Counted from the stretch's first letter, positions 40,851-50,309 are shown. The stretch is DNA of 64,000 bases from RGIG4608 sp045635885 (GCA_045635885.1 JAZTWO010000065.1:1-64000); one strand, 5' to 3'. Translations and numbers: made by a program. Notes: a model not told the origin generated them from the letters alone.

Positions 40851-41822
40851 ATGAAAAAAACATTAGCACTCGTTCTCACACTCGTTATGTTGTTGACATC
40901 TTGCTTGTTGGTTACAAGCTGTGGTGATAAAGATGGCGTCAACGGTTCCAAAACATTTAAGGTTGGTGTTTGCCAGCTTGTTCAGCACCCTGCTCTTGAC
41001 TTGGCTACTCGCGGATTTGTTGATGCTCTTAAGGCAGAGCTTGGCGATAGTGTTGAAATCGACGTTCAGAACGCATCCGGTGATACAAACGTTTGTAACA
41101 CAATCGTAAACAAATTCGTAAGCAAAAACGTTGACCTTATTATGGCTAACGCAACACCTGCACTTAGTGCGGCATACAACGCAACAGATAGTATTCCGAT
41201 TCTTGGTACATCCATTACAGAATACGGTGTAGCACTTGATACAACACTTGTAAACGGTGTTGTTGGCGGCAACGTATCAGGTACAAGTGACCTTGCTCCC
41301 CTTGATCAGCAGGCACAGATGATTTTTGATTTCTATCCCGACGTTGAAAAGGTTGGTATCGTTTACTGCTCTGCAGAAGCGAACTCCAAATACCAGGTTG
41401 AACAGGTTAAGGCACATCTTGAAGCAAAGGGCGTGGATGTTGAAGTATTTCCTTTTGCAGACTCCAATGATATTCTTGCAGTAGTTACAGCTGCTTGTGC
41501 TTTCTCAAACGTTCTTTACATTCCCACAGATAACACAGCTGCAGAATCTGCAGAAATTATTAGAAATGTTGTTATTGAAAACAACACAGTAGTATTTGCA
41601 GGCGAAGAAAACCTTGCAAAAATTTGCGGTATCGCATCTCTTTCAATCAGCTACTATGACCTTGGTGTTACAACAGGTAAGATGGCTGCAAAGATTCTTA
41701 AGGGTGAAGCAGACATTTCTGATATGAAGATTGAATACGCACCCGCTACAAAGAAATTTAACAAAGAACTTTGCGAGCTTCTTGGTGTTGTTGTTCCTGA
41801 GGGATATGAAGCAATCGAATAA
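40851..41822 (+). CDS. ABC transporter substrate-binding lipoprotein (TrpX-like family)
   Basis: 323 aa. A lipoprotein signal with lipobox-like LLTSC (C18) and LVTSC (C24) is followed by a periplasmic-binding-protein fold of the PF04392 type: two lobes, with GVCQLVQHPALDLATRGF at the start and IPILGTSITEYG in the middle. The homologous TrpXYZ systems carry aromatic amino acids. The T-box upstream links it to amino-acid starvation, and its apparent UAC specifier points to tyrosine. The frame is open from 40797, but AGGAGG lies upstream of the ATG at 40851. Confidence 0.88.
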   Translation: MKKTLALVLTLVMLLTSCLLVTSCGDKDGVNGSKTFKVGVCQLVQHPALDLATRGFVDALKAELGDSVEIDVQNASGDTNVCNTIVNKFVSKNVDLIMANATPALSAAYNATDSIPILGTSITEYGVALDTTLVNGVVGGNVSGTSDLAPLDQQAQMIFDFYPDVEKVGIVYCSAEANSKYQVEQVKAHLEAKGVDVEVFPFADSNDILAVVTAACAFSNVLYIPTDNTAAESAEIIRNVVIENNTVVFAGEENLAKICGIASLSISYYDLGVTTGKMAAKILKGEADISDMKIEYAPATKKFNKELCELLGVVVPEGYEAIE

Positions 41823-41862
41823 GAAATACTAATAAAAACAATAAATTTTAAAGGAATTAGTT

Positions 41863-42780
41863 ATGGAACAATTAATTAACGCACTTCCGGGTGCCGTTGC
41901 CCTTGGTCTCGTTTGGGGGTTGATGGCTATCGGATTGTATATAACATATAAAATACTTGCAATATCCGATTTGACGGTTGACGGTTCTATTTGTACCGGT
42001 GCGTTGGTGTGTGCAATGCTTATAACAAAGGGAGTTGATCCCTGGGTGGCAATGCTTGGTGCAGTGGTTGCAGGTGGTCTTTGCGGACTTATAACCGGCT
42101 TTTTGCACACCGTTTTGGGCATTCCTGCAATACTTTCAGGTATTTTAACTCAGCTTTCTTTATGGAGCGTGAATTTGAAATTGGCGGACGGTAGTTCACA
42201 GGTTTCAGTTTCTTGGAGAAAATATGACGTTATTCTTAGCTCAAGCAATAACAAAGAGGCGATTGTTACTCTTCTTATAGTTGCGGCTGCAATTATTGGG
42301 TTTCTTTATTGGTTCTTTGGCACATCTCTTGGTTGTTCAATTCGTGCAACGGGTTGCAATATCAATATGAGCCGTGCGCAAGGCATTAATACCGAGCTTA
42401 ACAAGGTTTTGGGACTTATTATATCCAATGCTCTTGTTGCGCTTGCAGGTGCAATTTTGGCTCAATATCAGGGCTTTTATAATATTAATATGGGACGTGG
42501 TGCGATTGTTATTGGCCTTGCAGCCATAGTAATCAGTGAAGTGCTTTTCTCAAAAATTGCAAGAAATTTTGCGGTTCGCCTTTTGGGAGTTCTTATCGGT
42601 GGCGTGATTTACTATCTTGTATATCAGGTTATTGTATTCCTTGGCATTGATACCGATCTTCTTAAGATGCTTTCTGCAATTGTGGTTGCACTCTTCCTTG
42701 GTGTTCCAAACCTTAAGGACAAGGTTATGGCGAAAATTCACATGAAAAAGAAATCGAAGGAGGTTGAGGAAAATGCTTGA
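41863..42780 (+). CDS. ABC transporter permease
   Basis: 305 aa with eight to nine helices of the branched-chain/ribose type (PF02653), including GLVWGLMAIGLYITYKIL at the start and LGLIISNALVALAGAILAQYQG in the second half. Probably transports tyrosine or a related aromatic amino acid with its neighbours. It overlaps the ATPase start by 8 nt. Confidence 0.9.
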   Translation: MEQLINALPGAVALGLVWGLMAIGLYITYKILAISDLTVDGSICTGALVCAMLITKGVDPWVAMLGAVVAGGLCGLITGFLHTVLGIPAILSGILTQLSLWSVNLKLADGSSQVSVSWRKYDVILSSSNNKEAIVTLLIVAAAIIGFLYWFFGTSLGCSIRATGCNINMSRAQGINTELNKVLGLIISNALVALAGAILAQYQGFYNINMGRGAIVIGLAAIVISEVLFSKIARNFAVRLLGVLIGGVIYYLVYQVIVFLGIDTDLLKMLSAIVVALFLGVPNLKDKVMAKIHMKKKSKEVEENA

Positions 42781-43567
42781 AATTAAAAATGTTTCCAAAA
42801 CCTTTAATACTGGAACGATAAATGAGAAAAAGGCACTTCGTGACGTTTCTCTTACACTTAATGACGGTGATTTTGTAACGGTTATTGGTGGTAACGGCGC
42901 GGGTAAATCGACACTTCTTAACGCAATATGCGGAACATGGCAGGTTGACTGCGGTCACATAATTATTGACGGAAGGGACGTAACAAGCACCCCTGAGCAT
43001 AAAAGAGCGAAATATCTTGGCAGAGTTTTCCAAGACCCAATGATGGGCACTGCCGCAGATATGGAAATTCAGGAAAATCTTGCTCTTGCCAAAAGACGTG
43101 GCAAAATGCGTGGACTTGGTTGGGGAATTTCTAAAAAGGAAAGGGAAGAATACAAAGAGCTTCTTTCCACCTTGGGACTTGGTCTTGAGGATAGAATGAC
43201 AAGCAAGGTTGGTCTTCTTTCGGGAGGGCAGAGACAGGCGGTGACGCTTCTTATGGCGGCAATGGCAGAGCCAAAGCTCTTGCTTCTTGACGAGCATACG
43301 GCGGCGCTTGACCCAAAAACTGCAGAAAAGGTACTTGAAATAACAGAGAATATTGTAAATAAAAACCGCCTTACAACCCTTATGATCACTCACAATATGC
43401 GTGATGCCATTAAACACGGCAACCGCCTTATTATGATGAACGAGGGCAAGGTAATTGTTGACGTTTGCGGTGAAGAAAAGAAAAATCTCACCGTTGAAGA
43501 TCTTCTTGAATTGTTTAACAAGGCAAGTGGAAAAGAATTCTCAAACGACAGAACTATGTTGGCTTAA
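42773..43567 (+). CDS. ABC transporter ATP-binding protein
   Basis: 264 aa. Walker A GGNGAGKST, signature LSGGQRQA, Walker B LLLLDEHTAALD and the switch His (LMITHNM) are all present. It powers the permease encoded just upstream. GAGG before the ATG at 42773 selects MLEIKNVSKTF as the start; an in-frame ATG at 42764 is possible. Confidence 0.93.
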   Translation: MLEIKNVSKTFNTGTINEKKALRDVSLTLNDGDFVTVIGGNGAGKSTLLNAICGTWQVDCGHIIIDGRDVTSTPEHKRAKYLGRVFQDPMMGTAADMEIQENLALAKRRGKMRGLGWGISKKEREEYKELLSTLGLGLEDRMTSKVGLLSGGQRQAVTLLMAAMAEPKLLLLDEHTAALDPKTAEKVLEITENIVNKNRLTTLMITHNMRDAIKHGNRLIMMNEGKVIVDVCGEEKKNLTVEDLLELFNKASGKEFSNDRTMLA

Positions 43568-43576
43568 TAGCTTATA

Positions 43577-43612
43577 CAAAAAAGACCTTTTCAAATTGAA
43601 AAGGTCTTTTTA
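43577..43612. terminator. bidirectional terminator after ABC operon
   Basis: AAAGACCTTTTCAA and TTGAAAAGGTCTTTTT: long stem, T run on plus strand and A run on the left. Serves the ABC operon and the convergent deacetylase gene. Confidence 0.88.
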
Positions 43613-43618
43613 TGGTTT

Positions 43619-44617
43619 TTAGTTTTCAATAAATGTGTATTCGGGACAATTGTCGATTGTATCGAAGTAATAACCCTCGGAAATGAGGAAGTCAAGGATT
43701 TCACCAAGCGCTTCGTTTGTTGACCATTTATCGTGCATCAAAACGATAAGGTCGAGGTCATTACTCTTTGCCTTTGCAAGTCCTGACTTGAGTGTGGCAA
43801 TAAAGCTTTGAGCATTATCGTTGCCTTCGGCATCACCTGTGAGGGCGGTCCAGTCATAAACTGCGTATCCGATTCCTCTTACGGCATTTATGTATTCAAG
43901 GGCTTCTGCGTCGGTTTCTAAAAGAGCATTGTTAGTGCCACCTGGGAAGCGAATTATTTTCTTTATTTGGGCGAATTTTTCTTCGCCAAGAGCTTCAATC
44001 AAAGCATTTTCATATTGCTTAACTTCGTTAATAAACGCATCAATTGAGAAATACACGCTTTGAAGCTCATGTGTGTGTGAGTGACACGCTATAACGTGGC
44101 CTCTGTTGAAAATAGTTTCCATTCTGTCAGGATAGCGTTCAATATCTCGACCCTCGCAGAAGAAGCTTGCTTTAATGCCATATTCTTCGAGCTTCATAAC
44201 TATTTCATTGGTGTTGTCACGAGTTGGTCCGTCGTCAAAGGTGAGGTAAATTACCTTATCTTTTGAAACGTCGTTTCCATAAATCTTTACAGTTGTGCCG
44301 ATTTTTATTCTAAGTCTGCCTGTGTCTGAAAGCGTAACGCCAACAAATTCGATTTTTTCAACCTTGTTTGCGATTTTGCTTTCGGTGGGAATTATTTCGT
44401 ATGAAATATCCGCATTTTCAAGAAGAGCTTTTGCATCTTTTAAGTTCATTCCCTCAATATTATCTATGTCGATATATTTTGGGGTTGGTGTGGATGTTGG
44501 TACGCTTAAGCTATTCATAAACACGATTGAAAGCACCAAAAGTACAAACACACATGCAGAAAGGATTCCAACAAGTTTAAGAGTTTCTTTTTGTTCTTTG
44601 GTATAGTTTGTTTTCAT
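43619..44617 (-). CDS. membrane-anchored polysaccharide deacetylase with PASTA-like domain
   Basis: 332 aa. One N-terminal membrane helix (~15-36), a PASTA-like domain (~48-115, GMNLKDAKALLENADISYEI), then a NodB domain: TFDDGP (126-131), metal-binding HSHTH (179-183), RFPGG, and LMHD near residue 290. Probably removes acetyl groups from peptidoglycan or another wall polysaccharide outside the cell, with PASTA aiding wall binding. The domain order is rarer than a bare deacetylase. Confidence 0.87.
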   Translation of the reverse strand: MKTNYTKEQKETLKLVGILSACVFVLLVLSIVFMNSLSVPTSTPTPKYIDIDNIEGMNLKDAKALLENADISYEIIPTESKIANKVEKIEFVGVTLSDTGRLRIKIGTTVKIYGNDVSKDKVIYLTFDDGPTRDNTNEIVMKLEEYGIKASFFCEGRDIERYPDRMETIFNRGHVIACHSHTHELQSVYFSIDAFINEVKQYENALIEALGEEKFAQIKKIIRFPGGTNNALLETDAEALEYINAVRGIGYAVYDWTALTGDAEGNDNAQSFIATLKSGLAKAKSNDLDLIVLMHDKWSTNEALGEILDFLISEGYYFDTIDNCPEYTFIEN

Positions 44618-44652
44618 TGTATTGTCCTTTGATTAAGTATTTTGCAAACTAT

Positions 44653-44681
44653 ATTGTACCATTAAATAAAAAATTTTACAA
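44653..44681 (-). promoter_or_regulatory. promoter of deacetylase gene
   Basis: Minus strand TTGTAA (44676-44681), 17-nt spacer, TACAAT (44653-44658), 36 nt upstream of the ATG. Confidence 0.65.
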
Positions 44682-44730
44682 TAGAAAAAACAAAAAAATG
44701 TAAATTTTTAATATTATTTTTTTAACTTAC

Positions 44731-44759
44731 TTGAAAGAAAAATAAAAAAGTGATAATAT
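44731..44759 (+). promoter_or_regulatory. promoter of tldD-tldE operon
   Basis: TTGAAA (44731-44736), 17-nt spacer, TAATAT (44754-44759) with TG extended -10, 33 nt upstream of tldD. Confidence 0.65.
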
Positions 44760-44792
44760 AATTTTATAGACACAAATTAGGAGGTATGAAAA

Positions 44793-46196
44793 ATGAATTT
44801 TTCTTCGTTTTTAAATTCAAGACGTGAAAATTGCAAGCAGCTTGTTGCTGAGCTTGGCAAAAGCTTTGCGTACGTTGGAATTCTTGGTTCTGACGTTAAA
44901 TCAAGCGCAATAAGAGTTAATCGCAACACGTCCGATATTGGAGAGGGTGGCGCTGCCGAGTGCGGATTCGTTATTAAAATGCACAATGGCAGAGCATTCT
45001 TTGAATATTCAATTGATGACATTGCGGGTGACATTCCTGCACTTGCAAACAAAATTATCGACTCGGTTAAGGTTGAAGAGTCCCTTATGGATAGCGAAAT
45101 TAACGTTTCTGTTCCCAAGGACGAGCCAATGGTTAAGTCTTTTGCCCGTGAGTGCGATTTTGACAATTTCTCGGACGAGGAGCTGCTTTCAAAATGCATT
45201 GAGATTAGAGATGAAATTCTTTCAAAGAGCGACAAGCTTTTAAATGCTATGGTTGCGGTTATGCCCTTTACTGTTTCAAAGCTCTTTATTTCTAAAAACC
45301 GTGAGCTTGACCAGTTCTATTCTTGGGTTAACGTTATGGCGGTTGGAGTTTATCGTGATGGTGAAAAAATGGTTATGGCAAGAGAGGGAACATATTCCAA
45401 TCTTATGAAGGAAGCCCTTGAAGAGATGCCTTCTCATCTTGATAAGCTTGTTACAAAGTGCGAAAAGCTTGCAAAGGCAAAGCCAATTGTACCGGGGGTA
45501 TATGACGTTATTACAGACCCCTCAATTTCGGGACTTATCGCGCACGAAGCATTTGGTCACGGGGTTGAAATGGACCAGTTTGTTAAGGACAGAGCTTTGG
45601 CAAAGTATTTTGTTGGCGACTATGTAGCATCCCCCATTTGCAATATGCGTGACGGTGCTGCATCAACTTTTTCAACCGCATCATATTTCTTTGATGACGA
45701 TGGAGTTTTGGCTCACGATACACAAATTATCAAAGATGGAATTCTTGTTGCAGGTATTTCTGACCTCGTTTCTGCAACCGAGCTTGGTACTGAGCCAACC
45801 GGCAACGGCAGACGTCAGTCATACAAGAGAAAGGCATATTCAAGAATGACAAACACCTTCTTCTGCCCCGGAAACGACAAGCTTGATGATATGATTGCTT
45901 CAATTAAGCACGGATATATGCTTTTTGAAACTAATAACGGTATGGAAGACCCTAAAAACTGGCAAATCCAATGTACCGCAGAATATGGAATTGAAATTGT
46001 TGACGGTAAGCTCACCGACAACTATGTTTCTCCTGTTGTTATGAGTGGTAGTGTTCCTGAATTGCTCAAATCCATTTCAATGGTTTCGGACGATTTTAAA
46101 ATAATCGGTGCCGGCTCTTGTGGAAAGGGCTATAAAGAATGGGTGCGTGTTTCTGACGGCGGACCTGCTTTGAAAGTGAGGGTTAAATTGGCATGA
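44793..46196 (+). CDS. tldD: metalloprotease TldD
   Basis: 467 aa. The zinc-binding HEAFGH motif lies at about residues 251-256, followed by the conserved EGRRQSYKR-like region (GNGRRQSYK) and the GAGSCGKG segment near the end. TldD and TldE form a heterodimer that degrades unfolded peptides and trims some ribosomally made peptides. It overlaps tldE by 4 nt (ATGA), so translation is coupled. RBS AGGAGG. Confidence 0.92.
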   Translation: MNFSSFLNSRRENCKQLVAELGKSFAYVGILGSDVKSSAIRVNRNTSDIGEGGAAECGFVIKMHNGRAFFEYSIDDIAGDIPALANKIIDSVKVEESLMDSEINVSVPKDEPMVKSFARECDFDNFSDEELLSKCIEIRDEILSKSDKLLNAMVAVMPFTVSKLFISKNRELDQFYSWVNVMAVGVYRDGEKMVMAREGTYSNLMKEALEEMPSHLDKLVTKCEKLAKAKPIVPGVYDVITDPSISGLIAHEAFGHGVEMDQFVKDRALAKYFVGDYVASPICNMRDGAASTFSTASYFFDDDGVLAHDTQIIKDGILVAGISDLVSATELGTEPTGNGRRQSYKRKAYSRMTNTFFCPGNDKLDDMIASIKHGYMLFETNNGMEDPKNWQIQCTAEYGIEIVDGKLTDNYVSPVVMSGSVPELLKSISMVSDDFKIIGAGSCGKGYKEWVRVSDGGPALKVRVKLA

Positions 46197-47467
46197 TTAA
46201 TAAGGTTATTGATATACTTAAAAATACAAGCGGCATCTCCGATTGGAAGGTGAATGCCGTTAGAACGGAGTCGACGGAGCTTTTCTTCGTTCACAAAAAT
46301 CTTGAAACAGTTAGAAGCACCGACACAAACGAGCTTAAGGTTACTGTTTACGTTGCACATGATGAAAAATTGGGTGAGGCAACTTTCTCGGTTTATTCGT
46401 CCTATGACGAGGCGACGATTGTTGAAGAAATTGAAAAGGCAAAGAAAAAGGCGAACATTATTGGAAACCAAGCTTATTCAATTCCTCAAAATGAAGTTGG
46501 TGAATACGTTTCTAAATCCAATTTTGCAGAGTACAAGCCCCACGAACTTGCCTCTTTGATTTCTAAAGCTTGCTTTGAGGCGGATAATATTGAGGGTGGC
46601 TCGATAAACGCACTTGAAATTTTTGTTTACAAGGACGTTGTTTCGGTTATCAACAGTTGCGGAATTAACAAAAGTCAGGTTAAATATCGTGCAATGGTAG
46701 AGGCGATTCCCACGTTCAACGGTGCAGAAAGTGTTGAGCTTTATGAGCAGTATAATTTCACTGAGTTTGATCACGCACTTGTTGTTGAGGAAATTTCCAA
46801 GAAAATGCACGAGGTTAGGGATAGATATGAGGCGAAAGCGCCCGAAGGCAAGCTCTCTTGTCCCGTTGTGCTTGATGCCCCTGAGCTTGAACAGCTTATT
46901 GGCAATTTTATTGGTAGTCTTAATTTCTCTTCAGTTTATCAACATTCAAATGCATTTAATGTTGGTGACGATATTCAAAAGGATGCAAGTGGCGACAGAC
47001 TTACTGTTACAATGTGCGCTCAGATGAAGGGAAGTGTGCGTTCATCTGCCTTTGACTCTGATGGTGTGACACTTGTTGATAGAAAAATTATTGAGGACGG
47101 CAAGGCAACTGCTCTTTGGGGTGGAACAAGATTTGCTCAATATCTTGGAGAAGCTCCAACCGGTAATCTTGGTTGCATTTCTGTTGAATGCGGAACACTT
47201 ACCGACGAGCAAAAGACAAGCACACCATATTTCCGTTGCGCATCCATGTCGGGCCTTCAGGTTGACATTTATAACGATTACATTGGCGGCGAGGTTCGTC
47301 TTGGCTACTATTTCGACGGTGAAAAGGAAATTCCCCTCACCGGAATTTCAATCAGCGGTAAGCTTAGTAGCGCCCTTGCAAACATGCGTCTTTCAAATGA
47401 GACGGTTACATACGAAGACTATAACGGTCCCAAATGTGCTATTTTTGGTGGAATTGAAATAGTTTAA
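46193..47467 (+). CDS. tldE: TldE/PmbA-family partner protein
   Basis: 424 aa. Homologous to TldD but without the HExxxH motif, as expected for TldE/PmbA. Contains PVVLDAPELEQLIGNFIGSLN and a C-terminal IFGGIEIV typical of the family. It forms the proteolytic complex with TldD. No RiPP precursor or biosynthetic gene is nearby, so housekeeping peptide turnover is the likely role. Confidence 0.9.
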   Translation: MINKVIDILKNTSGISDWKVNAVRTESTELFFVHKNLETVRSTDTNELKVTVYVAHDEKLGEATFSVYSSYDEATIVEEIEKAKKKANIIGNQAYSIPQNEVGEYVSKSNFAEYKPHELASLISKACFEADNIEGGSINALEIFVYKDVVSVINSCGINKSQVKYRAMVEAIPTFNGAESVELYEQYNFTEFDHALVVEEISKKMHEVRDRYEAKAPEGKLSCPVVLDAPELEQLIGNFIGSLNFSSVYQHSNAFNVGDDIQKDASGDRLTVTMCAQMKGSVRSSAFDSDGVTLVDRKIIEDGKATALWGGTRFAQYLGEAPTGNLGCISVECGTLTDEQKTSTPYFRCASMSGLQVDIYNDYIGGEVRLGYYFDGEKEIPLTGISISGKLSSALANMRLSNETVTYEDYNGPKCAIFGGIEIV

Positions 47468-47490
47468 AATTTATTTTTCGGGAGTAAAAT

Positions 47491-48213
47491 ATGAAAAAGC
47501 TTATATTATTTGACCTCGATGGAACTCTTTTGCCAATGAATCAAGAAGAATTTACAAAAGCTTATTTTTACGTTTTGTTAAATAAGCTTGCAGAGCTTGG
47601 TTTTCCCAGTGCAACAAACGACGAGCAGATGGCACTTGCCTCTGCAGTTTGGACGGGTACAAAAGCTATGATGCAAAATGATGGCTCTTGCACCAACAGA
47701 GAAAGACTTTTTTCAGTGTTTGAAAATATGGTGGGTCAGGATTTGTCTGATAAAGAGGATGCGCTTGATTTATTTTATCAAAACGAATTTAACAAGGTTT
47801 CTGCGGTGTGCGGCAAAAATCCAAGAGTTGCGGAGATTATTTCCTTAATCAAGGAAAAGGGAATTAGGGTGGCGATTGCTACAAATCCTCTGTTCCCATT
47901 GCGTGCCAACGAATCTCGTCTTAAGTGGGCGGGGCTTGATTTGAGTGATTTTGAATATTGCACCTGCTATGAAAATTCCTCTTTTTGCAAACCCAAGCTT
48001 GAATATTATCGCTCCATTTTAGAGCATCTTGACGTAAAGCCCGAGGATTGCATGATGGTGGGCAACGACGTGCGAGAGGACATGGTTGCCGCAGAGCTTG
48101 GCATGGACGTATTTTTGATTACGGATTGCTTGCTCAATATTGAAAACAAGGATATTTCTCAATATCCCAACGGTTCTTGGGAAGATTTTTGGAATTATAT
48201 TGATGCAAAATAG
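47491..48213 (+). CDS. HAD-family hydrolase
   Basis: 240 aa. HAD motif I FDLDGTLLP at residues 7-15, motif II AIATNP near 129, motif III lysine (FCKPKLEYY) and motif IV VGNDVREDM are all present. A phosphatase of the phosphoglycolate-phosphatase type by cap position. The substrate cannot be told. RBS GGGAG, 23 nt after tldE. Confidence 0.88.
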   Translation: MKKLILFDLDGTLLPMNQEEFTKAYFYVLLNKLAELGFPSATNDEQMALASAVWTGTKAMMQNDGSCTNRERLFSVFENMVGQDLSDKEDALDLFYQNEFNKVSAVCGKNPRVAEIISLIKEKGIRVAIATNPLFPLRANESRLKWAGLDLSDFEYCTCYENSSFCKPKLEYYRSILEHLDVKPEDCMMVGNDVREDMVAAELGMDVFLITDCLLNIENKDISQYPNGSWEDFWNYIDAK

Positions 48214-48338
48214 AATTTTGGGGCATATATTTTGCGTTTGTAGTTAAAATAGGGTGCTTGATTTTGCACTTTTTGCCCTTTATTATCCTTTCTTTATGGT
48301 GTATAATTATTACATCAAGAAAGGAAAGGTGAATTAAA

Positions 48339-48434
48339 ATAACAACATTTATTATCTGTACAATCGGTTTTTTGACAATTATGGTTGGTATGCTTTTATC
48401 AATTGCTTTGGCTACCGTTTTGGAACAGTTATAA
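48339..48434 (+). CDS. possible small single-span membrane protein with ATA start
   Basis: 31 codons ending in TAA. The product is almost entirely one hydrophobic helix (TTFIICTIGFLTIMVGMLLS and on, ending ATVLEQL). A TATAAT box at 48302-48307 and a good AAAGGTG Shine-Dalgarno sequence (48325-48331) precede it at correct spacing, but the codon there is ATA. The only in-frame ATGs (48381, 48390) have no RBS and would cut the helix. It may be a real gene with a rare start, a start-codon mutation, or a base error. Confidence 0.4.
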   Translation: MTTFIICTIGFLTIMVGMLLSIALATVLEQL

Positions 48435-48476
48435 CTCATTTAAACTACAAAATTTAATTAAAGAAAGGTTATTATT

Positions 48477-49553
48477 ATGAACATGATGACAATTATCGTG
48501 GCGGGCGCACTTGGATTGTTCTGCATTCTTTTTGCGGCTCTTGCCATCAAAAAACACTCTTCAACAGGAAAATCTCCCGTTGCTTTGATAGTGATTGCGC
48601 TTATTTTTGCAGTAGCTTTGGCAATTGTGCCAATGAGCATTCACGTTGTTAACACAGGTGAAGTTGCAGTTGTTAAGGAAATGGGTGAGGCGAAAGAGGT
48701 TAAAACTGCAGGTATGCACTTTGGTCTTTGGTTTGTTACCCAATATGATTATTATGATTCCAAGGTTCAAAACGTTGAAATCAAAACGTCTGCATACTCC
48801 TCTGACGCACAGACAATGGATATTTCAATGACACTTCAGTTCCAAATTTCAGTTGAAAATGCTATTGATATTGCAGAGCAATATGGTAATCTTGACGCTT
48901 TGGAAAGCAGAATTGAAGCAATTGCGGTTGAAAAGACAAAGTCCGTTTTGTCCTCTTATAAGGCGATGGATATTATTTCTGACCGTGCTTCTATGTCTCC
49001 AAGAGTTGAAGAAGCGATTATCAACGCAATTACAAATGAATATTTTGTAACTGTTTCTACTGTTGTTCTTACAAACATTGATTTCTCAGATGCTTTTGAA
49101 AAGGCGGTTGAAGAAAAAATGATTGCAGAGCAGAAAAAGCTCCAGGCGGAATATGAGAACGAAATGAAGGTTGCGGCGGCTGAGGCAGAAGCTCAGGCGG
49201 CTATTCAAAAGGCAGAGGGTGAAGCAAAGGCGAAGCTCATTGCCGCAGAGGCAGAACGTGATGCTCAGGTTGAGCTTTCTCGTGCAGAGGCACTTTCAAT
49301 TCAGCTTAAATCCGTTGAAATTGCAAGAGCACTTGGCTTTACTGTTACCGAAAAGGATTCAGTTGACGAGGAAGGCAATCCCGTTATTGAATACATAATT
49401 GATTTCGAGGGCAAGAGTGCCGATGAAATTGCGCTTATCACTGATTATCTTAAGTACATGGAATATCTTGCTAAATGGGACGGCAAGCTCCCCACTGTTA
49501 TGTCAGGTGACGGTGCAAGTATTATGATTCCTGTTGATCCAAGCGCAGAATAA
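48477..49553 (+). CDS. SPFH/band 7 (prohibitin-type) membrane protein
   Basis: 358 aa. Two N-terminal helices (~4-22 and ~34-55), then an SPFH domain beginning VNTGEVAVVKEMGE, then an Ala/Glu-rich coiled coil (~215-270, repeated AEAxAxxQxAEGEAKA). SPFH proteins form oligomers that organise membrane domains and often act with proteases. No NfeD partner or protease adjoins it. RBS AAAGG. Confidence 0.88.
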   Translation: MNMMTIIVAGALGLFCILFAALAIKKHSSTGKSPVALIVIALIFAVALAIVPMSIHVVNTGEVAVVKEMGEAKEVKTAGMHFGLWFVTQYDYYDSKVQNVEIKTSAYSSDAQTMDISMTLQFQISVENAIDIAEQYGNLDALESRIEAIAVEKTKSVLSSYKAMDIISDRASMSPRVEEAIINAITNEYFVTVSTVVLTNIDFSDAFEKAVEEKMIAEQKKLQAEYENEMKVAAAEAEAQAAIQKAEGEAKAKLIAAEAERDAQVELSRAEALSIQLKSVEIARALGFTVTEKDSVDEEGNPVIEYIIDFEGKSADEIALITDYLKYMEYLAKWDGKLPTVMSGDGASIMIPVDPSAE

Positions 49554-49563
49554 CTAAATATAA

Positions 49564-49594
49564 GAAAAGCACTCGGCTTAGCCGAGTGCTTTTT
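49564..49594. terminator. bidirectional terminator; its loop holds the pflA stop codon
   Basis: AAAAGCACTCGGC-TTA-GCCGAGTGCTTTTT. On the minus strand the 5' arm encodes the last residues of PflA (KALG) and the loop is the TAA stop codon, so gene end and terminator are merged. Confidence 0.88.
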
Positions 49595-50309
49595 CAAATT
49601 CATTATAAAGTTCGTTAATATAAGTTTGCTTTGCTTCGGGGGTATTTTTGAGGGGGAAGTCGAGTCCCAATTCGTCATACTTTTCAAGGCAGAGCTTGCG
49701 AAAGGGAAGAAGCTCGATTTTTTCAACGCAAGAATATTGCTTTTTTAAATCATAGAGCTTTGCAATGCTTTCTTTACTATCGTTAAGATTTGGAATTACA
49801 ACATAGCGAAGCCATGTTCGTTTGTTTATTGCTTGAAGGTATGCAAGAAATTCTTCTGCTTTGCTCATTTCCATTCCTGTGTGTTTCAAATAGTCATCTG
49901 CGTTTGTATATTTGAAATCAAGAAGCACCATATCGGTATATTCAAGCAAATTCTTAACGTTTTCGTTAAGAACGCAACCACTTGTGTCGATTGCGGTATG
50001 AATTCCGTGTCTTTTAAGTTCCTTAAAAAGTTCAATCAAAAATTCCGTTTGAACAAGGGGTTCGCCACCTGAAACGGTAACTCCACCATCAATTCCATAA
50101 TAGGATTTAAAGCGAAGCACCTTTTGAACCATTTCGTCAACGGTATATTCCGTGCCACCGGTAAAGCTCCAAGTGTCAGGATTGTGACAACACACGCAAC
50201 GAAGGGGGCAACCCTGCATAAATATTACTGAACGAACGGACGGCCCGTCCACTGTTCCAAGACTTTGGAACGAGTGGATTTGCCCCGTTGTTTTATTACA
50301 TGGATTCAT
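49578..50309 (-). CDS. pflA: pyruvate formate-lyase activating enzyme
   Basis: 243 aa radical SAM protein. The cluster motif C34-x3-C38-x2-C41 (GCPLRCVCCHNPDTW) and SAM-binding GGEP (VTVSGGEPLVQ) are present. It makes the glycyl radical on PflB under anaerobic conditions. It overlaps the end of pflB by 14 nt. Cotranscribed with pflB. Confidence 0.96.
   Translation of the reverse strand: MNPCNKTTGQIHSFQSLGTVDGPSVRSVIFMQGCPLRCVCCHNPDTWSFTGGTEYTVDEMVQKVLRFKSYYGIDGGVTVSGGEPLVQTEFLIELFKELKRHGIHTAIDTSGCVLNENVKNLLEYTDMVLLDFKYTNADDYLKHTGMEMSKAEEFLAYLQAINKRTWLRYVVIPNLNDSKESIAKLYDLKKQYSCVEKIELLPFRKLCLEKYDELGLDFPLKNTPEAKQTYINELYNEFEKALG

Noticed and set aside
44793..47467. RiPP biosynthetic cluster around tldD-tldE
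   Set aside because: No precursor peptide, modifying enzyme or dedicated exporter lies beside the pair.
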